34,973 bases of DNA from Thiobacillaceae bacterium (GTDB lineage: Bacteria; Pseudomonadota; Gammaproteobacteria; Burkholderiales; Thiobacillaceae), in the NCBI GenBank assembly GCA_025054655.1, contig JANWZL010000082.1, forward strand, positions 1-34,973, given 5' to 3'. Positions 1-7,503 of the stretch are shown one piece after another. The notes beneath the pieces are model-generated. The model was given only the letters and a program-made list of their open reading frames with translations, did not search any database and had not been told where the DNA came from. Both the position numbers and the translations under genes were made by a program. The stretch's first letter is position 1, and each line of letters begins with the position of its first letter.

Positions 1-228
1 CGGCTTGAGTTCCACCACAATGGCCTCTTGCGCGGCGCTCAAGGTGGTGGCCAGATGATGGGGTCGGTGCGAGCGGTCATGCACGTCCTCGCGTTGTTTC
101 CACTTGCGCACGCTGCTGCGGGTGATGCCGTACTTCTTGGCCAGCTTGCGCTCGGACAAGGTCGATGTGCGGATTTCCTGCCGGATGGCCGGGGTGGTAC
201 GGGCCTTTTTGTGCAGTTGTATGAGCAT
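1..228 (-). CDS. IS481-family transposase, N-terminal part (cut by window edge)
   Basis: Reading the reverse strand from ATG at 228 gives 76 open codons running off the left edge, beginning MLIQLHKKARTTPAIRQEIR. This is the typical start of IS481-type DDE transposases. The basic N-terminus is followed by a helix-turn-helix (about residues 24-46, SERKLAKKYGITRSSVRKW) and the linker DRSHRPHHLATTLSAAQE. A clear ribosome binding site, AAGGAG, lies a few bases upstream. The catalytic DDE domain would lie outside the window, so whether the gene is intact cannot be judged. I could not identify the terminal inverted repeat between 229 and 400. The family assignment rests on recognised N-terminal motifs only. 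Confidence 0.8.
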   Translation of the reverse strand, partial: MLIQLHKKARTTPAIRQEIRTSTLSERKLAKKYGITRSSVRKWKQREDVHDRSHRPHHLATTLSAAQEAIVVELKP

Positions 229-399
229 GGGGGGCTCCTTCTCAAACCTTGCGCCTCAGGCTCGTTCTGGCCGGCGCCGCTGGCAGGGCCTGCCAGCGCT
301 CGCCCATCGGGCTCGCATCGTCAGGCCCAGCCAGCAATGTCCTCATCACCTCTCGGGCTCTGAACATGGGATAGCTCCTCATAGGTAAACAATATTACG

Positions 400-687
400 G
401 GACTAGATACAAAGACACGTGGGTGAAGGTGCACAAGGGGCGCGATAACCCAGCGTGTTCGCCCAATGCCATGCCGCCCAGCGACCGGGCAGGTCGTTGT
501 AACCGATGGCCAGCACCAGGCCATAATCCCCTGGTGGATGGCTGTGTGCGGCCTGTTCCAAGGTGCCGACGATGCGCGGACCGGTTATACGGTCATCCAC
601 CAAGCCGGCCACCTCGTGCCCGCAGTGCCGGGCCAGTTCCGCCACCGTGCGGGCGAACTCACGTGCGCCGTAGAGCAGCAGACGCAT
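400..687 (-). pseudogene. Truncated, frameshifted NeuD/PglD-type sugar O-acyltransferase remnant
   Basis: From TTG at 687 on the reverse strand the reading frame encodes MRLLLYGAREFARTVAELAR, then a VDD turn and GLVLAIGYNDLPGRW. This resembles the N-terminal nucleotide-sugar-binding Rossmann-like domain (PglD_N) of NeuD/PglD acyltransferases. After WANTLGYR (near 443-450) the expected continuation (APLVHLHPRVFVSS) is in another frame, so one base appears inserted or lost. The left-handed beta-helix acyltransferase domain is missing: homology stops near 400, close to the transposase gene. No polysaccharide genes are nearby. This looks like a dead gene fragment left by rearrangement. An alternative is a short functional Rossmann protein, but the frame break argues against it. 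Confidence 0.6.
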
Positions 688-1284
688 CAGGACTCGAGCT
701 GGCCTTGTTTGCGGGGAGACGGATGTGCGCGGCGGCTAAGGCAGCGCGATGCATCGGGGACTGAGGCTTGCCGCGCTATGCTAGCGTGCTTCCGCGGATT
801 TACCCGGCACAGCCGCGCATAATCCGTGCATGGCGGGCGCCGTCCGTACCGTAGTGCCTGCAGACCTTCTTCCATATCGCGCCCTGTTCGGTCTAATCCC
901 ATTGAGACTCACGAGCAAACCTCATGCCCGGCTTGAGCCTGGTCGTATGAACGCAGGCGTGGTATCAAGCTCAGGTTCGTCCGGCACCAGCCTATCGGCC
1001 CGAACCCTCACATTATCGTCGAGTCTGATGACTTTTTGACGACTCGACTCGGCAGCGGCACGCGACTGGTTTGTGCCAGCGCGGGCAGGTCACGGCCCCC
1101 GGCCCGGCCGGATCCGAACCGCGTGCTCCTGGACGCCACAGCCTTGTAGCAGGGATGTGCGGCGGCACGGGATGCCGCCCTGATGGTGCGCAACGGGTGG
1201 AGATGGGGCTACCCGACCTTCTGTTTGCAAGGCCCCTGCAGCAGGGGGCGCGAAAGATCACGCTGGTTCGCAGGTGCCGGCGTC
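688..1284. other. Long stretch without a recognisable gene
   Basis: About 600 bases in which no reading frame on either strand resembles a known protein or has convincing start signals. It holds two inverted repeats: GTCGAGTC/GACTCGAC at 1018-1048 around a 15-base spacer, and CCCCTGC/GCAGGGG at 1233-1247. The second lies just downstream of the MNT gene on the reverse strand, where it could help end transcription, although no T-tract follows. The stretch is probably eroded accessory DNA. Confidence 0.5.
1018..1048. repeat. 8-bp perfect inverted repeat
   Basis: GTCGAGTC at 1018-1025 and GACTCGAC at 1041-1048 are perfect complements around a 15-base spacer that contains five T residues. No gene starts nearby. 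It could be a protein-binding site or the remains of a mobile-element end. Function unknown. Confidence 0.3.
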
Positions 1285-1686
1285 CTACTGAGGCACCGTT
1301 GCCGGTAGAACGTGCCGATATGCCGGCCGGACGGAGAGCGGTCGGGCTTCATGGCGCAGGCGGCGGTAGAACGGCTGATCGCGCATGGCCTCGAACTCCG
1401 ACAGGGTGAGCACGAGCAGGTCAACCGGGGCGGGGATGCGCGCCAGCAGGTCCCTGTAGTCCAGCAACCGGTCCATCGGCAGCGGTCTGGCCGTATTGAC
1501 CATGACCAGGAGGTCCACGTCGCTGCGCGCGCCGAAATCGCCCCGTGCGCGCGAGCCGAACAACCAGATGCCCAGCACCTCGGGATGGTTCCAAAGGGTG
1601 GTTCCGGCCGCCTCAGCGAGGGCCTGCTGCAGCTTGCGGTTATAGGCCGAGACGTCCGCGTACGAATTCCAAGACACGATCGGCAT
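1285..1686 (-). CDS. MNT-type nucleotidyltransferase antitoxin of a HEPN-MNT pair
   Basis: Encodes 133 residues from ATG at 1686 (MPIVSWNSYADV). A minimal nucleotidyltransferase fold is indicated by GSRARGDFGARSDVDLLV at about residues 44-61, which fits the GSX10DXD pattern: G44-S45, then D56 and D58 as metal ligands. In characterised HEPN-MNT pairs (MntA/HepT) this type of protein acts as antitoxin and can AMPylate the HEPN partner. That role is inferred here from family and arrangement. The start overlaps the end of the upstream HEPN gene by 47 bases, which implies one transcript and coupled translation. Upstream in-frame codons exist, but they lie deep inside the HEPN gene and their translation looks like shadow sequence, so ATG 1686 is preferred. 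Confidence 0.85.
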   Translation of the reverse strand: MPIVSWNSYADVSAYNRKLQQALAEAAGTTLWNHPEVLGIWLFGSRARGDFGARSDVDLLVMVNTARPLPMDRLLDYRDLLARIPAPVDLLVLTLSEFEAMRDQPFYRRLRHEARPLSVRPAYRHVLPATVPQ

Positions 1687-2032
1687 GGTCGATTGCCTCG
1701 TTGGCGTCTTTGTGCAAGAAGTAGTCGCCCGGCGCGCCTTGTGCGAAGCCGTTCGGGTAACGGGTGATGATGTAGAAGCGGTCAAGCAACAATCCGGACT
1801 CGCGGATGTCGGGTGGGGGTATGTCCTGCGGTGGCAGCGAGGCGAGAAGCTGGTGAACGCTATGCCCCCAGCCTTCCAAGCCGCGCCGGAGCAGGAGGGC
1901 TTTGACAGCCTTGTCCGCGGCCTGCTGGGCGGCGAAGCAGGCCCATTCGTAGTCCTGGTCCACCCTGGCATTGCGGGCGTGCCGCAGGTCGCGCCCGGCC
2001 TGCGCAAACCAGTCCTGGGATCGATCGGTCAT
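1640..2032 (-). CDS. HEPN-domain protein, likely toxin of a HEPN-MNT pair
   Basis: Encodes 130 residues, all-helical in appearance, starting MTDRSQDWFAQAGRDL. Hallmarks of the HEPN family (COG2250 type) are the WACFAAQQAADKAVKALLL helix at about 30-48, the SVHQLLASL segment at 58-66, and the LLLDRFYIITRYPNG stretch at 81-95 with a terminal helix ending VLEFVRGRL. The RX4-6H RNase motif of classical HEPN toxins is not seen at the usual place: the TRYPNG segment has no histidine at that spacing. Toxicity through RNA cleavage is therefore uncertain. It overlaps the MNT gene downstream, the usual two-gene layout. No strong Shine-Dalgarno sequence was seen upstream. Confidence 0.85.
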   Translation of the reverse strand: MTDRSQDWFAQAGRDLRHARNARVDQDYEWACFAAQQAADKAVKALLLRRGLEGWGHSVHQLLASLPPQDIPPPDIRESGLLLDRFYIITRYPNGFAQGAPGDYFLHKDANEAIDHADRVLEFVRGRLGL

Positions 2033-2641
2033 CGGCGCTGCTGCTCTGTTTGCGGGGACTGCGGCATGGAAACGGGATCGTGATACTGCCGGGGGCTTGG
2101 GGCCGGGCTACCGTCAAGTTTACCTTTAGTCGTGGCCGTCTGGACGTTCCGATAATTACAGACGAAGGCGTCGTGCTGCTGGTGCCGTTGGATCATCCGG
2201 TCGCCCTCGATGGCAGGGGCGTCGCGCTGGTACCGGCGCATCGCTTCCGGAGGGTCAGGCCAGACTGCACATGGGCAGGATTGTCAGGCCTGGGGGGAAA
2301 TCGCGATCGCCAGCGAAGTTGTGCTGAGCCTTCATGGCCGAGTGGCTGCCCCTCGAGTTGGAGATGCGGCTAGCGGCCATAAACGTTTTTCTGACCCCCA
2401 ACCTTTCCCCCAGGGGGCCGGCGCGGCGTGATCGGCCGCGCCGATGTTCAGAGTACGGCTCAGACGTGGCCTATGGGAAGTCCTGGTACATTCGGCGGAC
2501 CAGTCAACCGGCTGCGAGCCGAGGGGTCGCTAGGAGATATCGCCAGGCTCTGCGAATCGTGTCACGACCTGGGTGACCTGGCCGCAGAGGGGTCGGCGAC
2601 CGCCAAAGCGGTTATTATGAGAGCATCTGCAGGAGATTGCC
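2033..2641. other. Long stretch without a recognisable gene
   Basis: About 600 bases between the divergently oriented HEPN-MNT pair and the nuclease-like gene. It should hold the promoters of both, but I found no convincing -35/-10 pair. No frame resembles a known protein. The one clear structure is a 9-bp GC-rich stem-loop at 2419-2443. Confidence 0.45.
2419..2443 (+). other. GC-rich stem-loop upstream of nuclease-like gene
   Basis: CGGCGCGGC at 2419-2427 pairs perfectly with GCCGCGCCG at 2435-2443 around a 7-base loop. No T-tract follows, so it is not a typical terminator. It lies about 200 bases upstream of the next start codon. Role unknown. Confidence 0.35.
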
Positions 2642-3307
2642 ATGGCTAACACTACCGAACGCGTCGACCGTCTCGAAGAGGCGCTGATGAAACTCGCCTA
2701 TGCGCAGTTCAACACCGAGATGGAGATCCGCGATCTCAAGGGTGAAATGCTGGCGTTCAAGAAAGAAATGGCCGAGTTCAAGAACGAGATGGCCGAGTTC
2801 AAGAACGAGATGGCCGAGTTCAAGAACGAGGTGCGGCGCGATCAGAAGGCGATGAACAAGCGCTGGGGCGAGATCTCCAACAAGATGGGTACCATTGTCG
2901 AGGACATCATCTATCCCTCGGTACGTCGCATCGCCCGCGAACATTTTGGTGCGCCTGACGACATGGAGTTCGAGGGGCAGCGCATCAAACGCCTGCGTGC
3001 GGCAGGCGACCGGCGCGAATTCGACGGGGTCTTCGCCTGGCCGGGGCATGTTCTGGTACTGGAGGCAAAGGCTACGGTGCGGCCGGAGTACCTGGAGGCC
3101 TTCGATGACTTCGTGCGTAAGGGTCTGTTCTTCGCCTACTTTCCGGAGTATGAGGGGCGTCGTCTCATCCCGGTCTTTGCCGCTTTGGCGCTGACGGAAA
3201 GTGAAATTGACTGGTTGAGCGCGCATCATCTCTACGCTGTGGCCATGGGCGAGGAGGCGATGGAGCTATTGAACGGCGAGGTCGTCGACGCGGCGCGCAG
3301 GGGCTGA
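2642..3307 (+). CDS. Coiled-coil protein with C-terminal PD-(D/E)XK nuclease-like domain (DUF3782-like)
   Basis: Encodes 221 residues. Residues 1-80 are a charged heptad-rich coiled coil containing three exact MAEFKNE repeats (43-63) preceded by a degenerate copy (MLAFKKE). Residues 84-200 look like a PD-(D/E)XK nuclease fold: REFDGVF with D128, then VLVLEAKAT with E141 and K143, the D-X12-EXK spacing of this superfamily. The layout matches proteins often labelled DUF3782 or, misleadingly, 'chordopoxvirus fusion protein'. A good ribosome binding site (GCAGGAGATTGCC) precedes the ATG. It stands alone as a single transcription unit in accessory DNA. A nuclease activity, substrate or defence role is inference from the fold only. 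Confidence 0.75.
   Translation: MANTTERVDRLEEALMKLAYAQFNTEMEIRDLKGEMLAFKKEMAEFKNEMAEFKNEMAEFKNEVRRDQKAMNKRWGEISNKMGTIVEDIIYPSVRRIAREHFGAPDDMEFEGQRIKRLRAAGDRREFDGVFAWPGHVLVLEAKATVRPEYLEAFDDFVRKGLFFAYFPEYEGRRLIPVFAALALTESEIDWLSAHHLYAVAMGEEAMELLNGEVVDAARRG
2768..2830 (+). repeat. Three exact 21-bp tandem repeats inside the nuclease-like gene
   Basis: The 21-base unit encoding MAEFKNE occurs at 2768-2788, 2789-2809 and 2810-2830 with no differences. A diverged unit (2747-2767, MLAFKKE) precedes it. The unit is exactly seven codons, one coiled-coil heptad, so gain or loss of copies would lengthen or shorten the coiled coil without a frameshift. Confidence 0.9.
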
Positions 3308-3401
3308 GTCAGCGCTGGTGACCGAGCTGGCCTAGGCCACCGGTGCCCCTTTGCCAATAGCCAGGGCATGCATCCTTACCCGTCGCATTGCACACACGAC
3401 C

Positions 3402-3421
3402 GGCGGCAAGGGATTGCCGCC
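3402..3421 (+). other. Perfect stem-loop upstream of aroB
   Basis: GGCGGCAA (3402-3409) and TTGCCGCC (3414-3421) form an 8-bp perfect stem with a GGGA loop. It lies in the 244-base gap between the nuclease-like gene and aroB, about 130 bases before the aroB start. No T-run follows. It may be a leader structure or weak terminator. The rest of the gap shows no gene and no clear promoter. Confidence 0.35.
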
Positions 3422-3551
3422 CAGGGGCCGAGGTCGTATCTTTCCACTGTTCGTACCTGACCGTTCCAGTGCGTGCGCGTGTTCCGAGCGACAAGACGGC
3501 TGGCACGGCGCTCACCCTCCTTTCGTCAGCGCTCCATCGCCTTCCCGACCA

Positions 3552-4634
3552 ATGCAAACCTTAACCGTCGCGCTCGGCGAGCGCAGCTACCCGATCCACA
3601 TTGGCGCCGGCCTCCTCCACCGCGCCGAATTCATCATGCCGCATCTGGCGCAGCCGCGCGCGGCCATCGTCACCAACAGCACGGTCGGACCGCTGTATCT
3701 CGACACCCTGAGCGCCACCCTAGGCCAGGCCGGGGTGGAGGTCTTGCCCATCGTCCTGCCGGATGGCGAGCAGTACAAAAACTGGGAGACCCTAAACCAG
3801 ATCTTCGATGCCTTGCTCACGGCCCGCGCCGAGCGCAAGACCACCCTGATCGCCCTGGGTGGCGGCGTGATCGGCGACCTCACCGGCTTTGCCGCCGCCT
3901 GCTATCTGCGCGGTGTGCCCTTCGTCCAGGTACCCACGACCTTGCTTGCACAGGTGGATTCCTCCGTGGGGGGCAAGACCGGCATCAACCACCCCCTGGG
4001 CAAGAACATGATCGGCGCCTTCTACCAGCCGCGACTGGTGCTGGCCGATACCGACACCTTGAACACCCTGCCCGACCGGGAGCTGTCGGCGGGGCTCGCG
4101 GAGGTGATCAAGTACGGCCTGATCCGCGACCTCGCCTTCTTCGAATGGCTAGAGGCGAACATGGCGCGGCTCCTGGCGCGCGACAGCGCGGCCTTGGGCG
4201 ACGCCATCTACCACTCCTGCCGCAACAAGGCCGAGGTGGTGGCGGCGGACGAGCGCGAGGCGGGGCAGCGGGCGCTGCTCAACCTCGGTCACACCTTCGG
4301 CCACGCCATCGAGGCGGGGCTGGGCTATGGGGTCTGGCTGCACGGCGAGGCGGTGGCGGCGGGGACGATGCTAGCGGCGGAGCTCTCCCGCCGGCTAGGT
4401 TATCTGACGGCGGCAGAGGTGGAGCGCATCGCCGCGTTGTTCGAGCGGGCGCGGCTGCCCGTCAAGCCCCCCGCCCTTGGGGTGGAGACCTATCTGCGCT
4501 ACATGGGAGTGGACAAGAAGGTGGAAGGCGGGCGCATCCGCTTCGTGCTGCTCAAGCGCCTGGGCGAGGCGTTCGTGACGGCCGAAGTGCCGGCGGAAAT
4601 CTTGCGGGCGACGTTGGCGGCGACCAGCACTTGA
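3552..4634 (+). CDS. aroB: 3-dehydroquinate synthase
   Basis: Encodes 360 residues, the normal AroB length, when started at ATG 3552 ([20 protein letters not shown]). The frame is open 67 codons further upstream, but that part does not resemble AroB. AroB converts DAHP to 3-dehydroquinate, the second step of the shikimate pathway, using NAD and a divalent metal. Visible family signatures are the nucleotide-binding [14 protein letters not shown], the active-site segment [25 protein letters not shown], and the metal-binding [11 protein letters not shown] with a later [10 protein letters not shown] histidine. In many Proteobacteria aroK precedes aroB. Here the upstream DNA is accessory and no aroK is in the window. 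The Shine-Dalgarno sequence is weak. Confidence 0.97.
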   Translation: MQTLTVALGERSYPIHIGAGLLHRAEFIMPHLAQPRAAIVTNSTVGPLYLDTLSATLGQAGVEVLPIVLPDGEQYKNWETLNQIFDALLTARAERKTTLIALGGGVIGDLTGFAAACYLRGVPFVQVPTTLLAQVDSSVGGKTGINHPLGKNMIGAFYQPRLVLADTDTLNTLPDRELSAGLAEVIKYGLIRDLAFFEWLEANMARLLARDSAALGDAIYHSCRNKAEVVAADEREAGQRALLNLGHTFGHAIEAGLGYGVWLHGEAVAAGTMLAAELSRRLGYLTAAEVERIAALFERARLPVKPPALGVETYLRYMGVDKKVEGGRIRFVLLKRLGEAFVTAEVPAEILRATLAATST

Positions 4635-4774
4635 GTGCCGAATAAATCGTCGTGAGTAGAAAGCAAGGCGCCCGCAGTGCCAGACGCGAGACCTGCTATC
4701 GTACGGATAGGCGAGATAGCCGAGCCTCGCGCAACGCAGTCATCCCACCCGCCCGGACGGGTTGATCGCCTGAT

Positions 4775-4923
4775 GGTCGCGGCCTATGCCGCCCATACAC
4801 ACGACGGTGGATGGGAAAGGGGGAAAGCGACGCTGTAGGAGCGACGACAGTCGCGACCGCATCGCCATACCCAGGCATCCGAGTTTGCACACGCTACGGG
4901 TCGCGGCTTTCGCCGCTCCTACA
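4775..4923. repeat. REP palindromes flanking the toxin-antitoxin module, left cluster
   Basis: A forward REP unit (TGTAGGAGCGACGACAGTCG..., 4834-4858) faces a reverse unit (GGTCGCGGCTTTCGCCGCTC..., 4898-4923), forming a BIME-like pair. A decayed reverse unit lies at 4775-4798, followed by the same ACACGACGGTGG tail as the intact reverse unit. Each unit is itself an imperfect palindrome. The 450-base gap from aroB to the antitoxin gene holds these repeats and the promoter at 5035, with no other gene seen. Confidence 0.8.
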
Positions 4924-5002
4924 ACACGACGGTGGGAAGAAAAGGCTGTGGCCGGGTAGGGGTAACCCGACATGTCCCAGAGCGCTGCGCTTCATGCAGG
5001 GT

Positions 5003-5019
5003 ATGCAAACGGCTTGCAT
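5003..5019 (+). promoter_or_regulatory. Inverted repeat upstream of the Phd/PIN promoter, possible operator
   Basis: ATGCAA (5003-5008) and TTGCAT (5014-5019) form a 6-bp inverted repeat with a 5-base centre, 16 bases before the -35 box. Phd-type antitoxins bind palindromes near their own promoters, so an autoregulatory operator is plausible but not shown. Confidence 0.35.
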
Positions 5020-5034
5020 TGTATGAACGACCGC

Positions 5035-5063
5035 TTGACGCTCGCGGGCACAATGACTATCTT
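5035..5063 (+). promoter_or_regulatory. Sigma-70-type promoter of the Phd/PIN module
   Basis: TTGACG (5035-5040) and TATCTT (5058-5063) are separated by 17 bases, the ideal spacing. The -10 box lies 20 bases upstream of the antitoxin start. Because the PIN and dgt genes overlap downstream, this promoter probably also drives dgt. Confidence 0.6.
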
Positions 5064-5083
5064 GCAGTCATCTAGTTCACTTT

Positions 5084-5344
5084 ATGATCATGATCCGACT
5101 CAACATCCACGAGGCCAAGACCCATCTCTCCGCCTACCTGGCCAAGCTGGAGGAGGGAGAGACGATACTGTTGTGCAAGCGCAACGTGCCGATCGCCGAG
5201 ATCCGCCCACTGCCGAAAAAGCGCCGTGAGCCACGGCCCATAGGTCTGGGCAAGGGCGAGTTCGCGCTACCGGAGAGCTTTTTCGAACCCCTGCCGGAGG
5301 AGGTCTTGGCCGAGTTCGAAAGGCCCCTCGATTGCGCTACCTGA
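5084..5344 (+). CDS. Phd/YefM-type antitoxin
   Basis: Encodes 86 residues with the classic Phd N-terminus, IRLNIHEAKTHLSAYLAKLE, followed by GETILLCKRNVPIAEIRPL, the beta-strand/DNA-binding fold of this family (residues 1-50). The C-terminal half (GKGEFALPESFFEPLPEEVL) is the extended toxin-neutralising tail typical of antitoxins paired with PIN toxins. ATG at 5084 is used. ATG at 5090 is equally possible, since MIMIRL contains two candidate starts and neither has a clear ribosome binding site. The stop overlaps the PIN gene start by 13 bases. It likely represses its own promoter. Confidence 0.88.
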   Translation: MIMIRLNIHEAKTHLSAYLAKLEEGETILLCKRNVPIAEIRPLPKKRREPRPIGLGKGEFALPESFFEPLPEEVLAEFERPLDCAT

Positions 5345-5721
5345 TCGACACCTGTGTCTTCCTGTGGGTGGTGGAGGACAGCCCGCGACTGTCGAAGACC
5401 CTGCGCACGGTGTTGCAAAACCCTGACCATGAGATCTACCTGAGCGCCGTCTCGATCTGGGAGATCACCCTCAAGCATCAGCTGGGCAAACTACCCTTGT
5501 CCCGGCCGGTACAGGAGTTCGTCGCCCATTTCAGACAGGTGCATGGCATTGCATCCCTGCCCCTGAGCGAGGAGGAAGTTTTCCAGCTCGGCCGCCTGCC
5601 CATGCTGCACCGCGACCCATTTGACCGCCTGTTGGTCGGTCAGGCCATCGCCCAGGGCCTGGTGATCATCACTCCGGACCAAGACATCCACCGCTACCCG
5701 GTGCGTGTCTTGTGGACATGA
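5332..5721 (+). CDS. PIN-domain ribonuclease toxin (VapC-like)
   Basis: Encodes 129 residues from a TTG start inside the end of the antitoxin gene. Conserved acidic residues of the PIN metal site are visible: D6 in [11 protein letters not shown]44 in [12 protein letters not shown]95 and D98 in [14 protein letters not shown], and D116/D118 in [10 protein letters not shown]. This is the PIN subgroup that pairs with Phd-type antitoxins. Family members cut RNA, and the target here is unknown. All key residues are present, so the toxin looks active. Its TGA stop overlaps the ATG of dgt (ATGA), tying a housekeeping gene to the toxin's translation. Confidence 0.9.
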   Translation: MRYLIDTCVFLWVVEDSPRLSKTLRTVLQNPDHEIYLSAVSIWEITLKHQLGKLPLSRPVQEFVAHFRQVHGIASLPLSEEEVFQLGRLPMLHRDPFDRLLVGQAIAQGLVIITPDQDIHRYPVRVLWT

Positions 5722-6845
5722 GTGCTTTGGCCCCCTACGCCGCCGACCCGGCACGCACGCGTGGCCGCCGCCATCCCGAGCCGCCCGCCAGTCCGCGCAG
5801 CGAATACCAGCGCGACCGCGACCGCATCGTGCACTCCACCGCCTTCCGCCGGCTGGAGTACAAGACCCAGGTGTTCATCAACCACGAGGGCGACCTGTTC
5901 CGCACCCGGCTCACCCACAGCCTGGAGGTGGCACAGATCGGGCGCACGGTGGCGCGGCTGCTCGGGCTCGACGAGGACCTGACCGAGACCATCGCCCTGG
6001 CCCACGACCTGGGCCACACCCCCTTCGGCCACGTCGGGCAGGACGCGCTCAACGCCTGTATGCGCGCGCATGGTGGTTTCGAGCACAACCTACAGTCGCT
6101 GCGGGTGGTCGATGAGCTGGAGCAGAAATACGCCGAGTTCGAGGGCCTCAACCTCACCTTCGAGGCGCGCGAGGGCATCCTCAAGCACTGCTCGCCGACC
6201 AACGCGGCGCGCCTGGGTGAGGTGGGCGAGCGTTTCCTCAACGGCGGGCAGCCCAGCCTAGAGGCGCAGATCGCCAACCTGGCCGATGAGATCGCCTACA
6301 ACAACCACGACGTCGACGACGGCCTGCGCTCGGGCCTCATCAGCCTGGAACAGCTGGCCGAGGTGCCCATCTTCGCCCGCCACCTGGCCGAGGTGCGGCG
6401 GCTTTACCCGCAGCTGAACGACCGGCGCGTCATCCACGAGACCGTGCGACGCATGATCAACACCCTGGTGGTGGATCTCATTGAGGAGACCCGCCGCAGG
6501 CTGGTCGTGCACCGGCCGGAGAGCCTCGACGAAGTGCGCCGCTGTCCGCCGCTGGCGGGCTTCAGCCCCGAGGTGCAGGCCGAGCACCTGGAACTCAAAC
6601 GCTTCCTGTTCCACAACCTCTATCGTCACTATCGCGTAGTGCGCATGAGCGAGAAAGCGCGCCGGGTGATCACCCGGCTGTTCGAGGCCTTCGTCGCCGA
6701 GCCGCGGCTGCTGCCGCCGGAATATCAGCGGCGTGCCCAGACCCATGGCCTGCATCGCACGGTGTGCGACTACATCGCCGGCATGACCGACCGCTACGCC
6801 ATCCGCGAGCACAAACGGCTGTTCGACATCGAGGAGCTGGGCTGA
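5718..6845 (+). CDS. dgt: dGTPase-like deoxynucleoside triphosphate triphosphohydrolase
   Basis: Encodes 375 residues from ATG 5718, which overlaps the PIN stop as ATGA. GTG at 5712 is an in-frame alternative. An HD-superfamily phosphohydrolase that releases tripolyphosphate from dNTPs. Signatures are [26 protein letters not shown] at about 28-53, [14 protein letters not shown] (first metal histidine, H67), [14 protein letters not shown] (the HD pair H96-D97), and [17 protein letters not shown] with the distal aspartate. The length matches the shorter type-2 dGTPase-like family. aroB and dgt are direct neighbours in a number of Proteobacteria, so the toxin-antitoxin pair appears to have landed between them. 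Any role in dNTP balance or phage resistance is inference. Confidence 0.95.
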   Translation: MSALAPYAADPARTRGRRHPEPPASPRSEYQRDRDRIVHSTAFRRLEYKTQVFINHEGDLFRTRLTHSLEVAQIGRTVARLLGLDEDLTETIALAHDLGHTPFGHVGQDALNACMRAHGGFEHNLQSLRVVDELEQKYAEFEGLNLTFEAREGILKHCSPTNAARLGEVGERFLNGGQPSLEAQIANLADEIAYNNHDVDDGLRSGLISLEQLAEVPIFARHLAEVRRLYPQLNDRRVIHETVRRMINTLVVDLIEETRRRLVVHRPESLDEVRRCPPLAGFSPEVQAEHLELKRFLFHNLYRHYRVVRMSEKARRVITRLFEAFVAEPRLLPPEYQRRAQTHGLHRTVCDYIAGMTDRYAIREHKRLFDIEELG

Positions 6846-6869
6846 GTCGGGGCCTGGCCCGGAAGGGCG

Positions 6870-6888
6870 ACCCAGCCCGGGTGGGTTT
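6870..6888 (+). terminator. Weak stem downstream of dgt
   Basis: ACCCA (6870-6874) and TGGGT (6882-6886) can pair around a CCCGGG-containing loop and are followed by three T residues. It is positioned 25 bases after the dgt stop. The stem is short and the T-tract minimal, so this is only a possible terminator. Confidence 0.25.
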
Positions 6889-7009
6889 GCAGTAACCGAA
6901 TCCAGTCGATTAGCCAGGCGGCCCGGATGAACGCCCGTGCAGGCTGGAATCCGGGGTATCCCGGCCTGTCCCGGGTTGCGCTGCGCTCCATCCTGGCTGC
7001 TAGGCTGCA

Positions 7010-7425
7010 GGTCGCGGCTTACGCCGCTCCTACAACACGGCGGCGGTGGGCCAGGGTGCTAGGAGCGACGTTGTAGGAGCGACATCAGTCGCGACTAGAC
7101 CCAGCCCATACACCGAGGGGGCACCTGCAGTCGCGGCTTACGCCGCTCCTACCCCAACAACCAGCGATTCCAAGGCGACATTGGAGCATTGTGGGAGCGA
7201 CGTTGTAGGAGCGACGTCAGTCGCGACCGTCCCAACCCCGGCACCCGTGTCCACATGCGCTGCAGGTCGCGGCTCACGCCGCTCCTACCCAAACAACCAG
7301 CGATCCCAAGGCGACATTGGAGCATTGTAGGAGTGACGTTGTAGGAGCGACGTCAGTCGCGACCGCCCCAACCCAGGCGCCCGTGTCCGCATGGACTGCG
7401 GGTCGCGGCTTACGCCGCTCCTACA
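7010..7425. repeat. REP/BIME array with a 136-bp tandem duplication
   Basis: Alternating REP units: reverse units (GTCGCGGCTTACGCCGCTCC type) at 7010-7034, 7130-7152, 7265-7288 and 7400-7425; forward units (TAGGAGCGAC...GTCGCGAC type) at 7058-7095, 7191-7228 and 7326-7364. Each forward unit carries an extra half-copy, TAGGAGCGACGT, in front. A 136-base segment (7161-7296) including CCAGCGATTCCAAGGCGACA is repeated almost exactly from 7297 onward. REP pairs of this style are common between genes in Gammaproteobacteria, where they can stabilise transcripts or bind gyrase or IHF. No RAYT transposase is in the window. The 660-base gap from dgt to 7504 holds no other gene. Confidence 0.88.
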
Positions 7426-7503
7426 GCTGCGCCGGGTGCGCGCTGCCGAACTTCGGATTGATCTGTTCTAAAAAGAGTACATGACCCGAGGAGGAATGCG
7501 TGC

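Noticed and set aside
242-382. 46-codon reverse-strand frame between the pseudogene and the transposase (MRSYPMFRAREVMRT...)
   Set aside because: Short, no clear ribosome binding site and no recognisable family. It may be part of the insertion element, but coding cannot be supported.
2615-3229. 204-codon reverse-strand frame with repeated LGHLVLE
   Set aside because: It is the antisense of the coiled-coil repeats in the nuclease-like gene; the forward frame has the ribosome binding site and known domain features.
3329-3338. GGCCTAGGCC palindrome after the nuclease-like gene
   Set aside because: A 10-base palindrome without spacer or T-tract; too short to support a function and expected by chance in GC-rich DNA.
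7046-7330. 94-codon open frame across the REP array
   Set aside because: It is translated REP sequence: the repeated SDVVGATSVAT segments come directly from the palindromic units. No ribosome binding site and no protein-like composition.
7010-7425. Possible CRISPR array
   Set aside because: Repeats alternate in orientation and are palindromic REP units with unequal spacing; there are no unique spacers of constant length and no cas genes.
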